64,000 bases of DNA from Cenococcum geophilum 1.58 (lineage: Eukaryota; Ascomycota; Dothideomycetes; Gloniales; Gloniaceae), in the NCBI GenBank assembly GCA_001692895.1, contig KV748200.1, forward strand, positions 255,343 to 319,342, in the 5' to 3' direction. Both the position numbers and the translations under genes were made by a program. The notes under the pieces are model-generated. The model saw only the letters and a program-made list of their open reading frames with translations. It searched no databases and was not told the DNA's origin. Below, piece by piece: positions 45,767 through 57,819 of this stretch (positions are counted from its first letter, which is position 1; each line of letters starts with the position of its first letter).

Positions 45767-48215
45767 CTAGTGTAGCATGCTAGACTTCTTTCGGCCCAAA
45801 CTGAACCGATTCTTGCCTTTCTCTGGTTTGTCAGATGTGTTCAATGGTGCCGTGTTATTACTATCAGCTTCGATGGAGGGTGTCACTGTCGGATTTTGGA
45901 TATTCGTTGCATCCTTTAGCTCTTGCTCGTGCTTCTCCTTTGCTGGCCAGAACTTCGGCTTGTGTCTTAGACTCATGTTGCTGTGCCTGAAACGGTTGAG
46001 GCCCCCACTCATGATCCCGTGTCCGTTCTCCCTGTCCTTCCCACCAGCATTCTCATCCCCTGAGTTGCCCATACGTTTATCCTCCTCGGCTTTCGTCGTC
46101 TTGCTCAAGGCAAGCGCTGCTTTGAGGTCATCCTCTTGTTTCTTGTAATCCTCGCGACGTTTAGTCTCCATTTCTTTGCGCTTTTGCTTCGCTTGCTTCT
46201 CCAGTTCCTTCTCTGCTGCCTTCTTCTCCTTCTCCTCCTTTGCTCGTTCTTTCTTTGACTGTAAATTGCTCTTCTTCGAGTTCAGGGTTGGAAGACTCGG
46301 AGATGTTATATTGTTTTCAAGTGGACGATGTTCCGGAAAATGCGGTAATAGAGGTACCGTCGCAGCATGGTCGAGGTTGACAAACTGCTCGATGTCTTCC
46401 GTTACTGGCGCGTTGGCTTGGTAGAGGGGGTGTTGCCCATTGTGTATATTTCCGTTCTGCTTTGTCACCACTCCTAGAGCTTCCTTTTCGCTTTCAAACG
46501 CCCTCTTCGCTGCTGCCAACCCTTCTGCTTCTTGCTCTTTCTGCATGGCTTCTAGCGTTGTTTCCTGATAGAAGAGCACATAGGCACAGGCGAGAACGTT
46601 CTCCCCGCCAAAGAAATTGCGTACGTAGCTTTTGTCAACTGGCTCGACCATTTCATCGTCAAATAATAGCCACCCTCGATCCTGAGTTTTAATAATGGAT
46701 ACGTAATGCCCATGATAAGGCCCGCCACCAATATGAACAACAACAGCATAAAGCTCGTATAGCCGATCTGGATCTTCCGCATCGTCTGTAGTATTAAACA
46801 GTCGAAGATAATATGGATATACCACTCGATGGAAAAGCTTTTGCAATCGCTGTAAATCCTCTGTGTACTTGAATCTCTTCAAGTGCAGAGCGAGTATCCG
46901 TGGTAGCCTTTTGATTTTCATCCTCTTCTCAGCCTCCTGTAGCCCCCCGCATTTGTCGCAATGAAACTTGTTCCGCTCACAAAGCATCTCTTCTTCAGAA
47001 AACTTTCGAAGGCAGGAAGTGACAGAGGAGTGTTGCTCGAGGTCGACAGACAGATCAAGAAAGGCTTCATCTCGCTGGGAAGTGTTTTCACAGGTCAAAC
47101 ATCGTGTTTCTGATGTGAGGGTGCCTTCAAAAAGCTCGTGAACCCAGCCGGTATTGGTCGCAGAGGCGTTGGGCGCAACAGTGGCGGAAACCACAGAAGA
47201 AAGAGCATTGTTTAAGCCTGCATCCGACCTACTATTTAAACCTTCCGATTTTGAACCTAGCTGCTTGGAAAACTGCTCAACATTCTCGACCACCTCGTTG
47301 AGCAGCAGATTTAAAAATTCATGCGCATCTTGATGCATAGCTGTGCGAAACATCTCATTCTCTCTCCGAAGTATTTCAAGGAATTTGTTCGGGCTTACTA
47401 CGCCAATGCGAGACCGGTGGGCGATGACGGCTTCGAAGATGTCCTTCAACGAAGTGAATAAAGACTCCGCCATGCCGTAGCTGTGGGAGTTTTCATAGTC
47501 CATATTTAAGACTGGCCCCGCAGCCAGTGCCAGCTTCTTCTTATATTCCGGAGAGTCCTTATTATCCTCTGGCCTGGTTCCAGGCGAGTTGGTAGTACCA
47601 CCGGGAGTTGTTACTGGTTTGCGGGGCGAAGGCTGGTTCGGACTCGAGATCGAAGTCCTTGCTTTTAATGGAGACATGGCTGCGCTCTGGCCATTCGCAT
47701 CCAAGGCCAGATCGGTATTTATTCGTGGCAAGGATGTTGATAATATGTTGAGTGTTTCTTGAGGTGACCGTGCTGGGAAGTTGATGACCTGTTCCCGGAA
47801 GGGTACAGAATAGTAGAGACATTGTATTATGGAATTGCAGTAACTAATAGATACTATTAGTTCCTTGTAACAGCTGAATTGTCATAGTGTCTGTACCAAG
47901 TGCTTCCAAACTACGGACCACTCTTAGTTAGCCATCACGTGCGCTCTTGTTAGTTAAAAAGAGAGACATACGTTCTCAAACCCAAAGAACTTGTCGCTCC
48001 CATCTGCTCTTATCGGCCCTGCATCCGCCAGCAGCTTTTCAAGAGGAGTGGGCAACGGCGCGTGGGGATCCTTCTTGGTTGGAGTGTTGCCGGAAGCTGG
48101 GCTTGATGGACCCTGAGTAAATCGCCGGATTAGCTATTGCATGATGTAGTTTGCGGAGTAAGGCACAACTGCCACTGACTGTGTTGGGTTTGAATCTCCC
48201 AAAGAAGGAGGACAT
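45767..48215 (-). CDS. creB: Ubiquitin-specific protease of CreB/Ubp9/USP12-46 type
   Basis: Coding exons 48215-48180, 48112-47972, 47910-47897 and 47843-45767 give 755 residues. In Aspergillus CreB acts with the WD40 protein CreC as a deubiquitinase in carbon catabolite repression. The Cys box reads [19 protein letters not shown], with Cys64 as nucleophile; its codon is split TG|T between a 14-bp microexon and the last exon. The His box [11 protein letters not shown] puts the catalytic His at about 443. Zinc-binding Cys pairs are CLTC (about 312/315) and CDKC (about 359/362). A Lys/Glu-rich coiled coil (about 590-650) and a basic tail follow, as in CreB. The first exon, [12 protein letters not shown], was chosen because its donor GTCAGT and the next acceptor give GPSSPAS in phase. 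Confidence 0.9.
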
Positions 48216-49197
48216 GTTGCTGTTGAGCGACTTGCGAATACCAAAGTGTGGACGGCGGAGACGTCTGAGAGCAATAGTAGGCTACCCAGATGAAGCCGGC
48301 GAGATTGGGAAAGCGACGGTGTGCGCTGGGCCACTCCCCGAGAATTGCGACTTGGTATGGCAGAACATGGAGGTGAGGTTAGATGGAGGAGTCGCAGAGG
48401 ATGCAGAGGCTTGCTAATAATACAGCGGTTGCGGCGCAGACCTTACCGAGAGGACGGCGTGGCTAACAGCTGGAAGGGCAGGTCATGCAGAGCAACCCAA
48501 AGCTGGATGACGGGCATCGCGCTTGACCACAAACACGCCAACCACACGTGCGTCCAACTACCGCTGCCATGGTCCGCTAGCCCACTCAGCCGTAATGCGG
48601 GTTTGTTTGGGTGAGTTCCTGGATTTGGGGAGCTTCGGCGGTTTCTTGGGCGGGCTTGTGTGATGCCCCACAGAATGCCGACCCGCTGATCTCAGAGCAT
48701 AAAGACCAGCGCCTTAAAGACTAGCGACTTAGGGACTAGCAGCGCCTTTGGCTGCCCCGGACGAAGGCAGCTGGACTAGATGGATTTAATGGCTAAATGC
48801 AGCCGCCGTTCGGGCATACCCAGATCAGGTCAATTTAGGCCGAGCGCCCGCATCAAGTTCAACGATTTCTCCCGAACGGAGCATCGCTCAACTGGTAATA
48901 GTGCCATCTTGTGACCGTAAGGTGCGCGCTGGACACGTTGGGCATGGTGAACATGCTCTACGCTGGGAACCATGTTGCCTAAATTCTCTGGCAATTCGAC
49001 AGCCGCCGAAGAGCGACTACCACCTTCTGGAACGAAGACAAACTGCTGCACCCTTACATGTAAATCGCCCAGAGAGCTTACCTCGCCAGAAATGCAGACA
49101 AATACGCAATACAGTACCCCACTCCATGTTTGACCACACAAATAGATATCTCTATGCTAGTGTACAGCCGCCAACGCCGGCCCAAACACCGACAGGA
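48216..49197. other. Intergenic, creB upstream / hdmA downstream
   Basis: No gene supported. Short GACTAGCG-type direct repeats at about 48705-48745. Holds the creB promoter and hdmA 3' flank. Confidence 0.4.
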
Positions 49198-52100
49198 TCA
49201 CGATGTTATTTTCCGCATTCTTCTCCCGCCTCCGTACTCAATGGCCGTTCTGCCAGTGAACATTCCGCCATTGCTTCCTGGCGGGGGTTTGTTTTGAATG
49301 TACTCTTGTCTGATCCTCGCGGCCTCACGGTCCCAGTTTGCAACCCTCTCTTTGAACTCAGCCGTACTAGCAGCTGTCATCTCCCTGGCATTCTGCGTTT
49401 GAGTGAGATATGGTTCCTTGATTTCAGCGCTTGCATTCCGCCACATCTGGCCTAGCGCTGTTCGGATCTCTGTTTTCGACGCTCTTGCATTGAGATCACC
49501 AGTTGCTCTTTTGCGGGCCTTGTCGCATTCCGCTTTGCATGTATGCCAAAAATCTTTAGTATATAAGAGGAACGGGTTGACACCGGCTCGGCCAGGCTTG
49601 ATGGGACGTTCACCAATCTCAGTAAGGATTGCTCCGATGACCGAAGCCTCGTAATCTTCATTTCGGACTTGTCGAACGTTTCTTGCTTGTTGCTGAACCA
49701 TATCATCTTCAAGCTTATGCTTACCGCCAGAGCCTGAAGGTGTAAGTATTGGTTCCGATTTCATTTTTCGCTCCACAAGAGGGTGGGGCACTTTGATGGG
49801 CCCAATTATTGAATCCACCACTTCCGAAGCAGCGCGAAGGCCGGAAAGATAGGCACCGTGGACTGTGGCAGGATGTGTTCCGCAAGTAGCCTCGCCAGCA
49901 AAGTGAAGTGGACCGTGTGGTTGGGCCATGACATCGTAGTCACCGGGCTGAGTGAGTGGTCCAATGTATGAGTAACTTCCACGAGCAAAGGGGTCTTTCT
50001 TCCACCTGGTAATGATTGTCTCTGAAGGGAGGGGAATAGTAGTGGGAGCAAACATCTTTGCCAGTCTGCCGGTCACTTCCTGTATGAGGGTATCATCGTC
50101 ACTCAGTTCTGTTTGGGAAGCAGCGTTGCCTGCCATGAGAGCGACCAGCATTGGGCGCCCACTGGTCTTGATGCAATTCCAGAATAAATAGAAGCGGCCT
50201 CTTCGAGACGTATAATCTTTCTGATCGAGACTTTCGCTCAGTTCTGCTTCGTTGAGTAGGCCAAACATGTCTCGGTGTGTCTCCCAGAAAGGTGTTTCAT
50301 AAACGAGAACAATCTGATGTACAAGTCAACGCTGTGAGGATTTTGAATGCTCCTAGTTCAAACTTACCTTGTTCAGAAGGCCAAAGCCGAGCCGCTCGAT
50401 GGCTCCAATCTTCCAGGCTGGCAAAGGAGGATCAAAGGTGATAGATCCTTCTTTTAAGACTCCCAGAGGTGTTGTGATGACTAGCCTGTCGGCTTCAAAT
50501 ACTTCGCCATTTTTACATTGTATACCGACAGGTTTTGTATGATCTTCGCTGCCTAAATTGTAGCGGACGGATTCAACTACGCAGTTGAACCGCACATCTA
50601 GCTTCGTAGGACATTGCCAAAGTCCCCGTGGGATTTGCTGATAGCCGCCAATGATCTCCGAATGTTCTCCTTCAAACTCGTTTCCAATGTCCTGATCCCA
50701 ACCACTAAGACTGAGTTGATTCACAGTAGTTGCATTAGCATACTCGAGATTTGCGTGATGCCAGTTCAGTAGGCGCATGTCCCTCGGCGTTAGGTTGAGA
50801 ATATCCTGATACTGTCTGATAGCCTCGTCCATCGTCTCCCCTAGTGTTGGATGGTCAGAAGCTAACGCAATTGGGTCTAAATCGAGTGACTGTGTTTCTG
50901 TAGTGTTTGTTTTGAGCTCCCAGCCCATTGCCTTCGCTGCCTCTGCGGCCGACATATTGGAGTTTAGGCCAGAGGTGAGAAGATATGCTCGACCCGCCAG
51001 CTTTTCTACTCCAGAGGATGGTTTGTCCTCCGTGGCGGTCTTAATGTTGATGCCAATCGCCATTATCGGCGCACCGGAATCTTCGAGAGTAGATATCATT
51101 GCTCCTCCCTCGCCACTAGGATCTCGTCCAAATCCTATCAAACCTCGATCACCTTCAACGGTTCGGAGTGGCATAGGTTTATTTCGATATACGCTGGCCC
51201 GCTCGAGGATATCATTATACAGCTTCTCAACGAGTATGTCCCGGCTCTTCTCCACAATTTCACCATCATGGTCATAGAGTACTGTGTTGTCTCTTAGAGC
51301 GTGATATGGTATGGCAAGCTGCCCGCGAATGATTGCGTTCATAGGATTACCATGCTCAAAGCCAGTTACGATTTGAGCACCCATTTCTGCCGTGCACCGT
51401 AATCCATATGGGAGAGTGCCATCAGCCTGGTTTCGCAATGGATGGGAATACACTCGCCCTCCAACACGGCTTCGCCCTTCCAGTACAATAAGTTTCGGCG
51501 GTCTCTCTCCTTCGTTCGTCCATCTATCACCAAATTGGGCGAAAAGCCCTTCCAGCTGTCTAGCACAACCAAGTCCTGACATTCCTGCCCCAATAATAAC
51601 GACCGTGCGTCGTTTACCTCCCTTTGCCTTCATGCGAGGAATCGATCCCGCAGTACTTGAAACCTCGACGCATCCAAAATTGACATAGCCGTTCCTCATT
51701 AACCAATAATAGGCAACTTTGGCCATGTTGAAGAACCTAGTTTCTTTTGCACATCCTACAGCTTCTTCCACTGTAACGCTCACCAGGGGATTCCTCGTCC
51801 ACAGTCGTAGGATTGCGTTGCGAATGTTTAGGTATATTGTGATTTGGGAGTAGGATATATGCTCTCTCAGAAGTTTGTATTCTCCAGGATGCAAAGCAAA
51901 AGGATTAAGTCTGGAGCTGTAAGCGGCTAGGATACCTTGACGCGCGAATTCCTCAGGCGCAAGAGAAGATGGTATCGATGATCTTGCTCGAAACTCCAGT
52001 ACCTTTTTTTTTGTCGGGCTGTTATGTGACGTACGTGTATTATTAAATGATGATTCCTGTGATTGAGACAACTCTGGAGTGGTGGATAAATGTGGTCCAT

Positions 52101-52695
52101 AAAGGACGAGTCGAGGCGATTTTTTGGACGAAGAAAGAGGGCTTCCTACGCCGTCCAGCTGGGGATTAGGCTTGATAGGTGAGTTAATCTTGTTCAAACA
52201 ACCTATTACTGGAGCAGAATTGCCCCTTGGCTGTTCGGAAGCTGGGCTGCTTCCATTGAATTTCACCTGCCGATTTGCTTCCGTCCTCATGTTAAGACCT
52301 TCATGATGATAAGTGCGCCTTCCATTAGGGTGAGATTGTGAAGATGGTGTGTGGCTGTATTGGAAGCCATTGGTATACCCATTTGATGTGGAGGTAGAAC
52401 CGTCGCCTTCATCTTTGCTACTTATGTGACTGCCTCCCATCTCGGAAACATCGTTGAGATCACCATATTGCACAGATGATGGCCCTGATTCGTTGTACTG
52501 CTCGTATACGAGATGATCGAAGCTCGAGAAAGGGATGACATTAGCACTAGCCGCCTTCAAGCCGAGCATCGAATCCGCATTTTCGGTTGGCAAGGGTATC
52601 GAGAGTAGGTCATGGTGGGCGGAAGTGAATATAAAGGAGTGGTCGTCGAGAGCATCGGTGTCAGCCGCAGTATCAGCTGAATCGATAGTGAACAT
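49198..52695 (-). CDS. hdmA: LSD1-type lysine demethylase with SWIRM, amine oxidase and HMG box
   Basis: Coding exons 52695-50368 and 50313-49198 give 1147 residues. LSD1 proteins remove methyl groups from histone H3 lysines by FAD-dependent amine oxidation. After a disordered Ser-rich head, the SWIRM domain lies at about 242-345 (APEEFARQGILAAYSSRLNP, AYYWLMRNGYVNFGCVEV). The FAD dinucleotide motif VVIIGAGMSGLGCARQLE follows at about 364-381. The amine oxidase domain is completed in exon 2 by HFAGEATCGTHPATVHGAYL. A C-terminal HMG box lies at about 1019-1091 (NPFLLYTKDFWHTCKAE, ALGQMWRNASAEIKEPY), as in fission yeast Lsd proteins and Aspergillus HdmA. The ATG at 52695 (MFTIDSADTAADTDALDD) is the first in the frame. 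The intron GTAAGT...TCAG joins GLLNK to IVLVYETPFW. Confidence 0.92.
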
Positions 52696-54230
52696 GGCGT
52701 TCTCCCAGGGAAAGCATCGACCCGCACAAGACGGCAAGGGCCCGCAATGAATCAAATGAAGCGATATGGCGGCATCTCAAAGCCAGAGGGGAATCATGCA
52801 GGATGAAAGGGACACGGAATTATTTCATTCTCTGGGGGGTTATAGTTGTGGTTTTGCCCAACCGCCCCTCAAGCTTTTTAGATGGCCGTCTAGGTTTGAA
52901 GCGAGCTAGGCCATGCAGCTCATGACCTCCGTGTTATCCCCATTTTGCCGTCCAAGCAGTGCTGCTGCCGACACAGCAAGACTCCTGCTGAGCCGCGCAA
53001 TTACGGCTCTACCGCTTATGGCAAAATAATTCCTGAGAAATATGACAGCCTCGCAGCAGCCCGCGTGAGCTGGCATGGCGACGGACTGGAAGCATCCACT
53101 TCCTATCCAGTTAACAAGCAGATGGTGCAGCAAGCTGTTTTCGCCGCTCTAATGGCTGTACGTCTACACTATCCCCTTGCAGTCTTGTTCGTTCTCCCTG
53201 TTCGTTCCCAGTCATCGTAGCTTTCAACATCCATCAGACTCCGAATGCATCTGTTGACGGGTTCGGCGTGATCTCGATAACTAATAGTGCGACATAGCCC
53301 CATCGCATAAACCAACATGATACCGAGTACTAGACTGAACGGTTGGCTCTGGACGGTTGCGCTTTTCAATGCTGGCGAGCTTGGTCTCTTCTCTGCCTCA
53401 GGCAAAGAGTGGATGCCTGCTCTCGATGGCACGGTCAACATCAGCGCTCATCTCACAACTTCTGAGCTATCGCCACTGAGGCAAATCACAATATCTCAAT
53501 GGTGATGAATACCTAGCTACAATGCGAAGTTATTGCCAAGCACCTACCGGCTGTCTACCTACAAATGAATAGTCGAAGTATGTCAACCCCAGAGTCTGTT
53601 CGGTTGTGCACACCTGGACTACTTAGGACAACGATGGAAGAGTAGTGAAGGTTCGAAAACGAAGCTGACGATGGTGGACTATAGAGATATTACTAGGATT
53701 ATGGTTAGAAGAAAACATGAAACCCCAAGGGCACCGAAGGAGTATTAGAATAGCAATAGAATCCGAGCCCCGAAAGCCAGACACTTAGTGCGTACAAAAC
53801 GAGTATTTGCGGGTGTGAAGGAGAAGATTAATGCAACTCATGTAGAGCATTCTAAGATTTGAAGTTTGTACAAGCGTTCGGCTTTAGGAAACTTTTACTT
53901 GACCAATGAAAGCTAGAGGGACGCCTGTTGTCAGCATGAAGTAGAAAGAATTGACTCGCGGGCTGGTCCAGTCCTTAACACCTAAATCGCAAAGCCAGCT
54001 CTTCTTGTTTCTAAGTGTGAAAATCCGATCTTCGAGGTTTTTTAATGTCTGCAATTGTTGTATTTACCCAAATTTCTCTCCTAACGAGCGCCCGCAGCAG
54101 CTTTGGCGCTCTGTCAAACGTCGCAAACCCTGGTTGCGTGGCGCATCAGGGATGTCTTTCTTATTACCAAACCTGCATTTATATTTAACGCAGTTACTAA
54201 ACTCTTGAAGCAGTTCTCTTTGACTGCAGT
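52696..54230. other. Divergent intergenic region hdmA/dynamitin
   Basis: About 1.5 kb with no supported gene; several 60-90-codon frames exist on both strands without recognisable content. Holds two divergent promoters. Confidence 0.4.
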
Positions 54231-55700
54231 ATGGCACAAGTCCGCAAATATGCAAACCTACCTGACCTTGTAAGTGTCCAATATTTGGTCCGCTGCAGCT
54301 CGTGTCTTAATTTCTTTAGGATTCTGCACCAGACATCTACGAAACCCCCGACCTGATTGAAGATAGCTCCACCATACCAGTAAGCCAATCAACCGGCATC
54401 TTTGGAGACTAATCCGTCCTGAAATATCCAGGCATCCACTGCTGCTCATTCTGCATCTCCTTCATCCTATAGCGACTCCTCCGATGAAGACCATACCGGC
54501 ATAAACCGCCGGCGTCTCCAACCGGACCAAGCACGTTCCCGGTTTCTCCCAGCGCGCGTCGACGCGCGCGATGTCGACTTTTCTGATCGCATAAGCCATC
54601 AGCGGCGATCATACCGAACGTCTTCCCGTCATCAGCGCCAGAATGTTAGCGTCAGCGGTAATGAGCTTGGAGACCTAAGTGACGAGGAAAATGAGAGTTT
54701 TGAGAGTAAACTTGCACGACTGCGGAGAGAAGTGGAGGAGGTGAAACATGAATTCGAGAAGAGGCAGGCAGGAAATAGCAACGCGTCTGGGGAAGATGGG
54801 TCGGAGTCGGTGGAAGATCCAGCGGGGGGTATATCGGATCTGAGCGATTTACTAGATGCAGTATATATGCATGGACAAGGCGGAGTGACCGAAGCAGAAA
54901 CACAGCTTGCGAGGACCATCGGCAAGTTTTCAAAGGCCTCGAAAGTGTCGCCAGGCTTGGAGTCGCGTTCGGGAACGCAGGGTGAGGTTGAAGGATTCGC
55001 TTCAATGCAATCTACACAAGGGCCTCGAATTCAGCCCAGCCAGGTGCTAGCAAAGGCAGCGGAGTTTGATTCGCGTCTTTCAATCCTGGAGAAGTATCTT
55101 GGTCTTAGTGGATCGACAATGCCTGACCTAGCAGATCAGCCACCGAAACCGATACTACACACCCTTGGCAACCTTGAGCAGATATTATCCACTGTCTCTG
55201 CTGCAACAATTTCTTCTCTAGACGCCGCTAGCCAAAGTGTGCATAAGCTCCTTCAGGAAGCAGAGCGCCTAGATGAGCTACGAAGATCGGCTCACGCTTC
55301 AGGCGAATCAAGCCTAGCCGGGAACCAGCCAAATATGAGGGACTCTATGGCATTGACTGGTGATGGCAAGAGCTTAGAAGAGGCCGAAAGGATGTCCAAG
55401 ATCAATGCTCTCTATGGGACGCTGCCCACAATTGACTCTTTATCACCCACACTTCCCCTCATACTGGACCGGTTACGCACTCTTCGATTAATTCATAGCA
55501 GCGCTGGTGCTGCGAGCTCAACGTTAGAGGAGGTTGAAAAGCGACAGGCGGAACAAGAATCTGAGATCAAACAATGGCGGGAGGCGCTAGAGAAAATAGA
55601 GGAAAAGATACAAGAAGGGGAAGGCAGCATGCTAAACAACGTGAAGGTAGTAGGCGACTGGGTTAAAGATTTGGAGGCGCGTATCTCCAAATTTGCGTGA
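54231..55700 (+). CDS. dctn2: Dynactin subunit 2 (dynamitin)
   Basis: Coding exons 54231-54269, 54320-54379 and 54432-55700 give 455 residues. Dynamitin links the dynactin shoulder to the Arp1 filament and so supports dynein-driven nuclear and vesicle movement in hyphae. The N terminus, MAQVRKYANLPDL joined to DSAPDIYETPDLIED, is the conserved Arp1-binding peptide and spans two introns (GTAAGT...TTAG and GTAAGC...CCAG). The rest is mostly predicted coiled coil: SKLARLRREVEEVKHEFEKR, FDSRLSILEKYLGL, EVEKRQAEQESEIKQWREAL and the end VVGDWVKDLEARISKF. These blocks are characteristic of the family. Splicing is well supported because both exon joins restore the family N terminus. Confidence 0.93.
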
Positions 55701-56023
55701 TACTTATACTTCTCTGTAATATCCGTTTAGGGCAGCAGCCATAGCGGGCGTTATATCTGCCTAGACCCCACGAGTATTTAGAGTATAAGAAAACCGCAAG
55801 GAAATCATATGCTCTTCAAGATACTAATAATATCCCTAAAAAGTCTTCTAAATAAATGTGATTCCTTTAGTAGTCAAAGTGATTGATATCGTATGTATTA
55901 TTGGTGATGCACTCATATTGACGACCAACTAGCGTACTTACGTTACAGCTGTTTCATGTTTAAATACAAAGGTTATTGATATACACATTCCCCCAAGGGA
56001 GTATATTAACACAAAGCATGTAT
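55701..56023. other. Convergent intergenic region
   Basis: No gene seen; AT-rich 3' flanks of dynamitin and the methyltransferase gene. Confidence 0.4.
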
Positions 56024-57635
56024 TTACACAGTTATTAAGACAGATGCATTTTTATACCAATTGAGAAGGGGATTCTCCCCATTTCGTGTCTGAGTGTCTT
56101 CCACATACGCCCATCTTTTTAAGAAGTCCTCATGAGTGAGTACGCGCGTCAGTTTCCCCGTTATAGCACGATACATATCCTCCATAACTCCAAAATCGGT
56201 CGGGAATAAAACGTCGAAGAATCCCTGCTGAACCTGAAGGATCAACTGGTTAGCAAAAAAAACGACCAGTCTGAAACCGATACTACGTACCAGAGGAGTA
56301 GTGACAGGAACTGTTTGTCGCTGATACCTAGTTTGTACAACAGGCGCGTTGATACCACGAACAGTATCAGGTAAGCTGTGGAAGTCACTCGTGACAAGCT
56401 TGTGCGCCGGAAAATAGTTGTAGAGAATGTCAAAGAATTGCATCAAACGCGTTGGTATGTACTCTGGCATGGTCATGTTGGCAGAAAACGGAACCAGGTA
56501 GCGAACGCTTCGTAATATTCGTGACTCTCGCAAGGGATGACTGAAGGGAAAGGTGCATGCTGCATCTCGAACTCGAAGGAATCGAGCAGCAAGAGGGTCC
56601 AGATTTCTTGAATAGAATTCATAAAAGTCGCCTTGAGAATCGATTAGAACGTTGGCTTGCAAAGCTTCCTCGGTAAGCGAATCGTATCGGAGAGCATCAT
56701 GGGCGAAATTATCAAAAACTTCAAGGGCAAGAAAGAAACATGGCGAAGATACGTAAGTATCCCAGTCAAAGATGGACCGATTGATTATCTCGACTTTGTC
56801 GGTATGACCACGTGCGTAGGCTGAATGTCTGAGCCCTTGAGCCTGCAAGGCGGCGAGGGAGGAAGATATTTCTATCACTTTAAACTTGGTCCGTTCGTAG
56901 ACTTCGGGGTGAGTATCGCGTATATAATCCAAGATATTAAGCATTAGAGTCCCGTTTCCGGCGCCCATCTCATAAATATTCAAATCATGGTACGGATATG
57001 AGGACAATTTGTAGTTGGTGACAAGGTAGCGTGCAATGGCTTCCCCGTAAAACGGCCGGAAGAGCTCTGTGGGCGTATGCCAGAGTTGGCGTGTATCGTT
57101 CGGTTCCTTCCCGTCAAGGGCATCCTCGAAGGTAGTGTAGCGCTCTGCTAGCAGCTTGTGAAACTCGCGCTCGCTTGACATGGCATTGAAGTTGAAGGGC
57201 TCCCCAGGGGAGAAAATGACGACTTGTTTGGAGAAATAGCCGTAATGCGGGTTGTAAAGGCTATCTGCGGATGTTTTGAGTAAATTCCTATATATGGGCA
57301 GAAAGCCATGGAAAAAACGAACCTTCAATGAAGTCTCGGAGAAGCATCTTGACCCTCTTCGGCCGCTCTCCCCTCGACTTCAATGTTCCAGCCGTTACCA
57401 TTGGGTATCGTCGGAATTCGTCTGATTTGTCCAGCGGAAATAAATCTGTTCTTTGCTGCCATCGGCTGTCCTGCTCTTTATTTATTTTACCGGAGCGAGA
57501 GGCTAGAGTGCGGCAATGCGGGCGTGAAGTACGACCATCTAGTATGGACGGAGTTAGTCTTCCTCTGGCGAGGCAACGGGATGCTCTATGAGAGAAGAGT
57601 TGGCGGAAAAGCTGGGTGATAATAGGTGAGTCCAT
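56024..57635 (-). CDS. MidA/NDUFAF7-type SAM methyltransferase, probably mitochondrial
   Basis: Coding exons 57635-57323 and 57264-56024 give 517 residues. The family (PF02636 type) includes NDUFAF7, which methylates an arginine of a complex I subunit during assembly. Visible signs are [17 protein letters not shown] near the start of the domain (bridging the intron), [20 protein letters not shown], the SAM-binding loop [10 protein letters not shown] (about 202-211), and [11 protein letters not shown] in place of the more usual NE-FD-AL motif. The first ~60 residues carry many Arg and Ser and no acid after Asp2, fitting a mitochondrial presequence. The acceptor CGCAG at 57265 was chosen because it gives DSLYNPHYG in phase. 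The C-terminal half is longer than bacterial MidA. It is divergent from mcy1. Confidence 0.82.
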
Positions 57636-57819
57636 GGATACCCAAGAGGAGCGGGTATGGATGTGAGGTTGGGGAGCAAGGACTCGCTCGCCATCATACT
57701 GATGGAGGAGACTGAAGCGAATGGTGCGAAGTTCTCGTCTGCAGAGCACATACAGCCCATGAACTCCAACCACAAGCCAAGCACCGATACGCCCATTACC
57801 ACCACTTTCACCCACAGGA
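57636..57819. promoter_or_regulatory. Compact divergent promoter region
   Basis: Only 184 bp separate two start codons on opposite strands, so the methyltransferase and cysteine synthase genes must share promoter DNA. Both products appear mitochondrial, so co-regulation is plausible but unproven. Confidence 0.5.
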
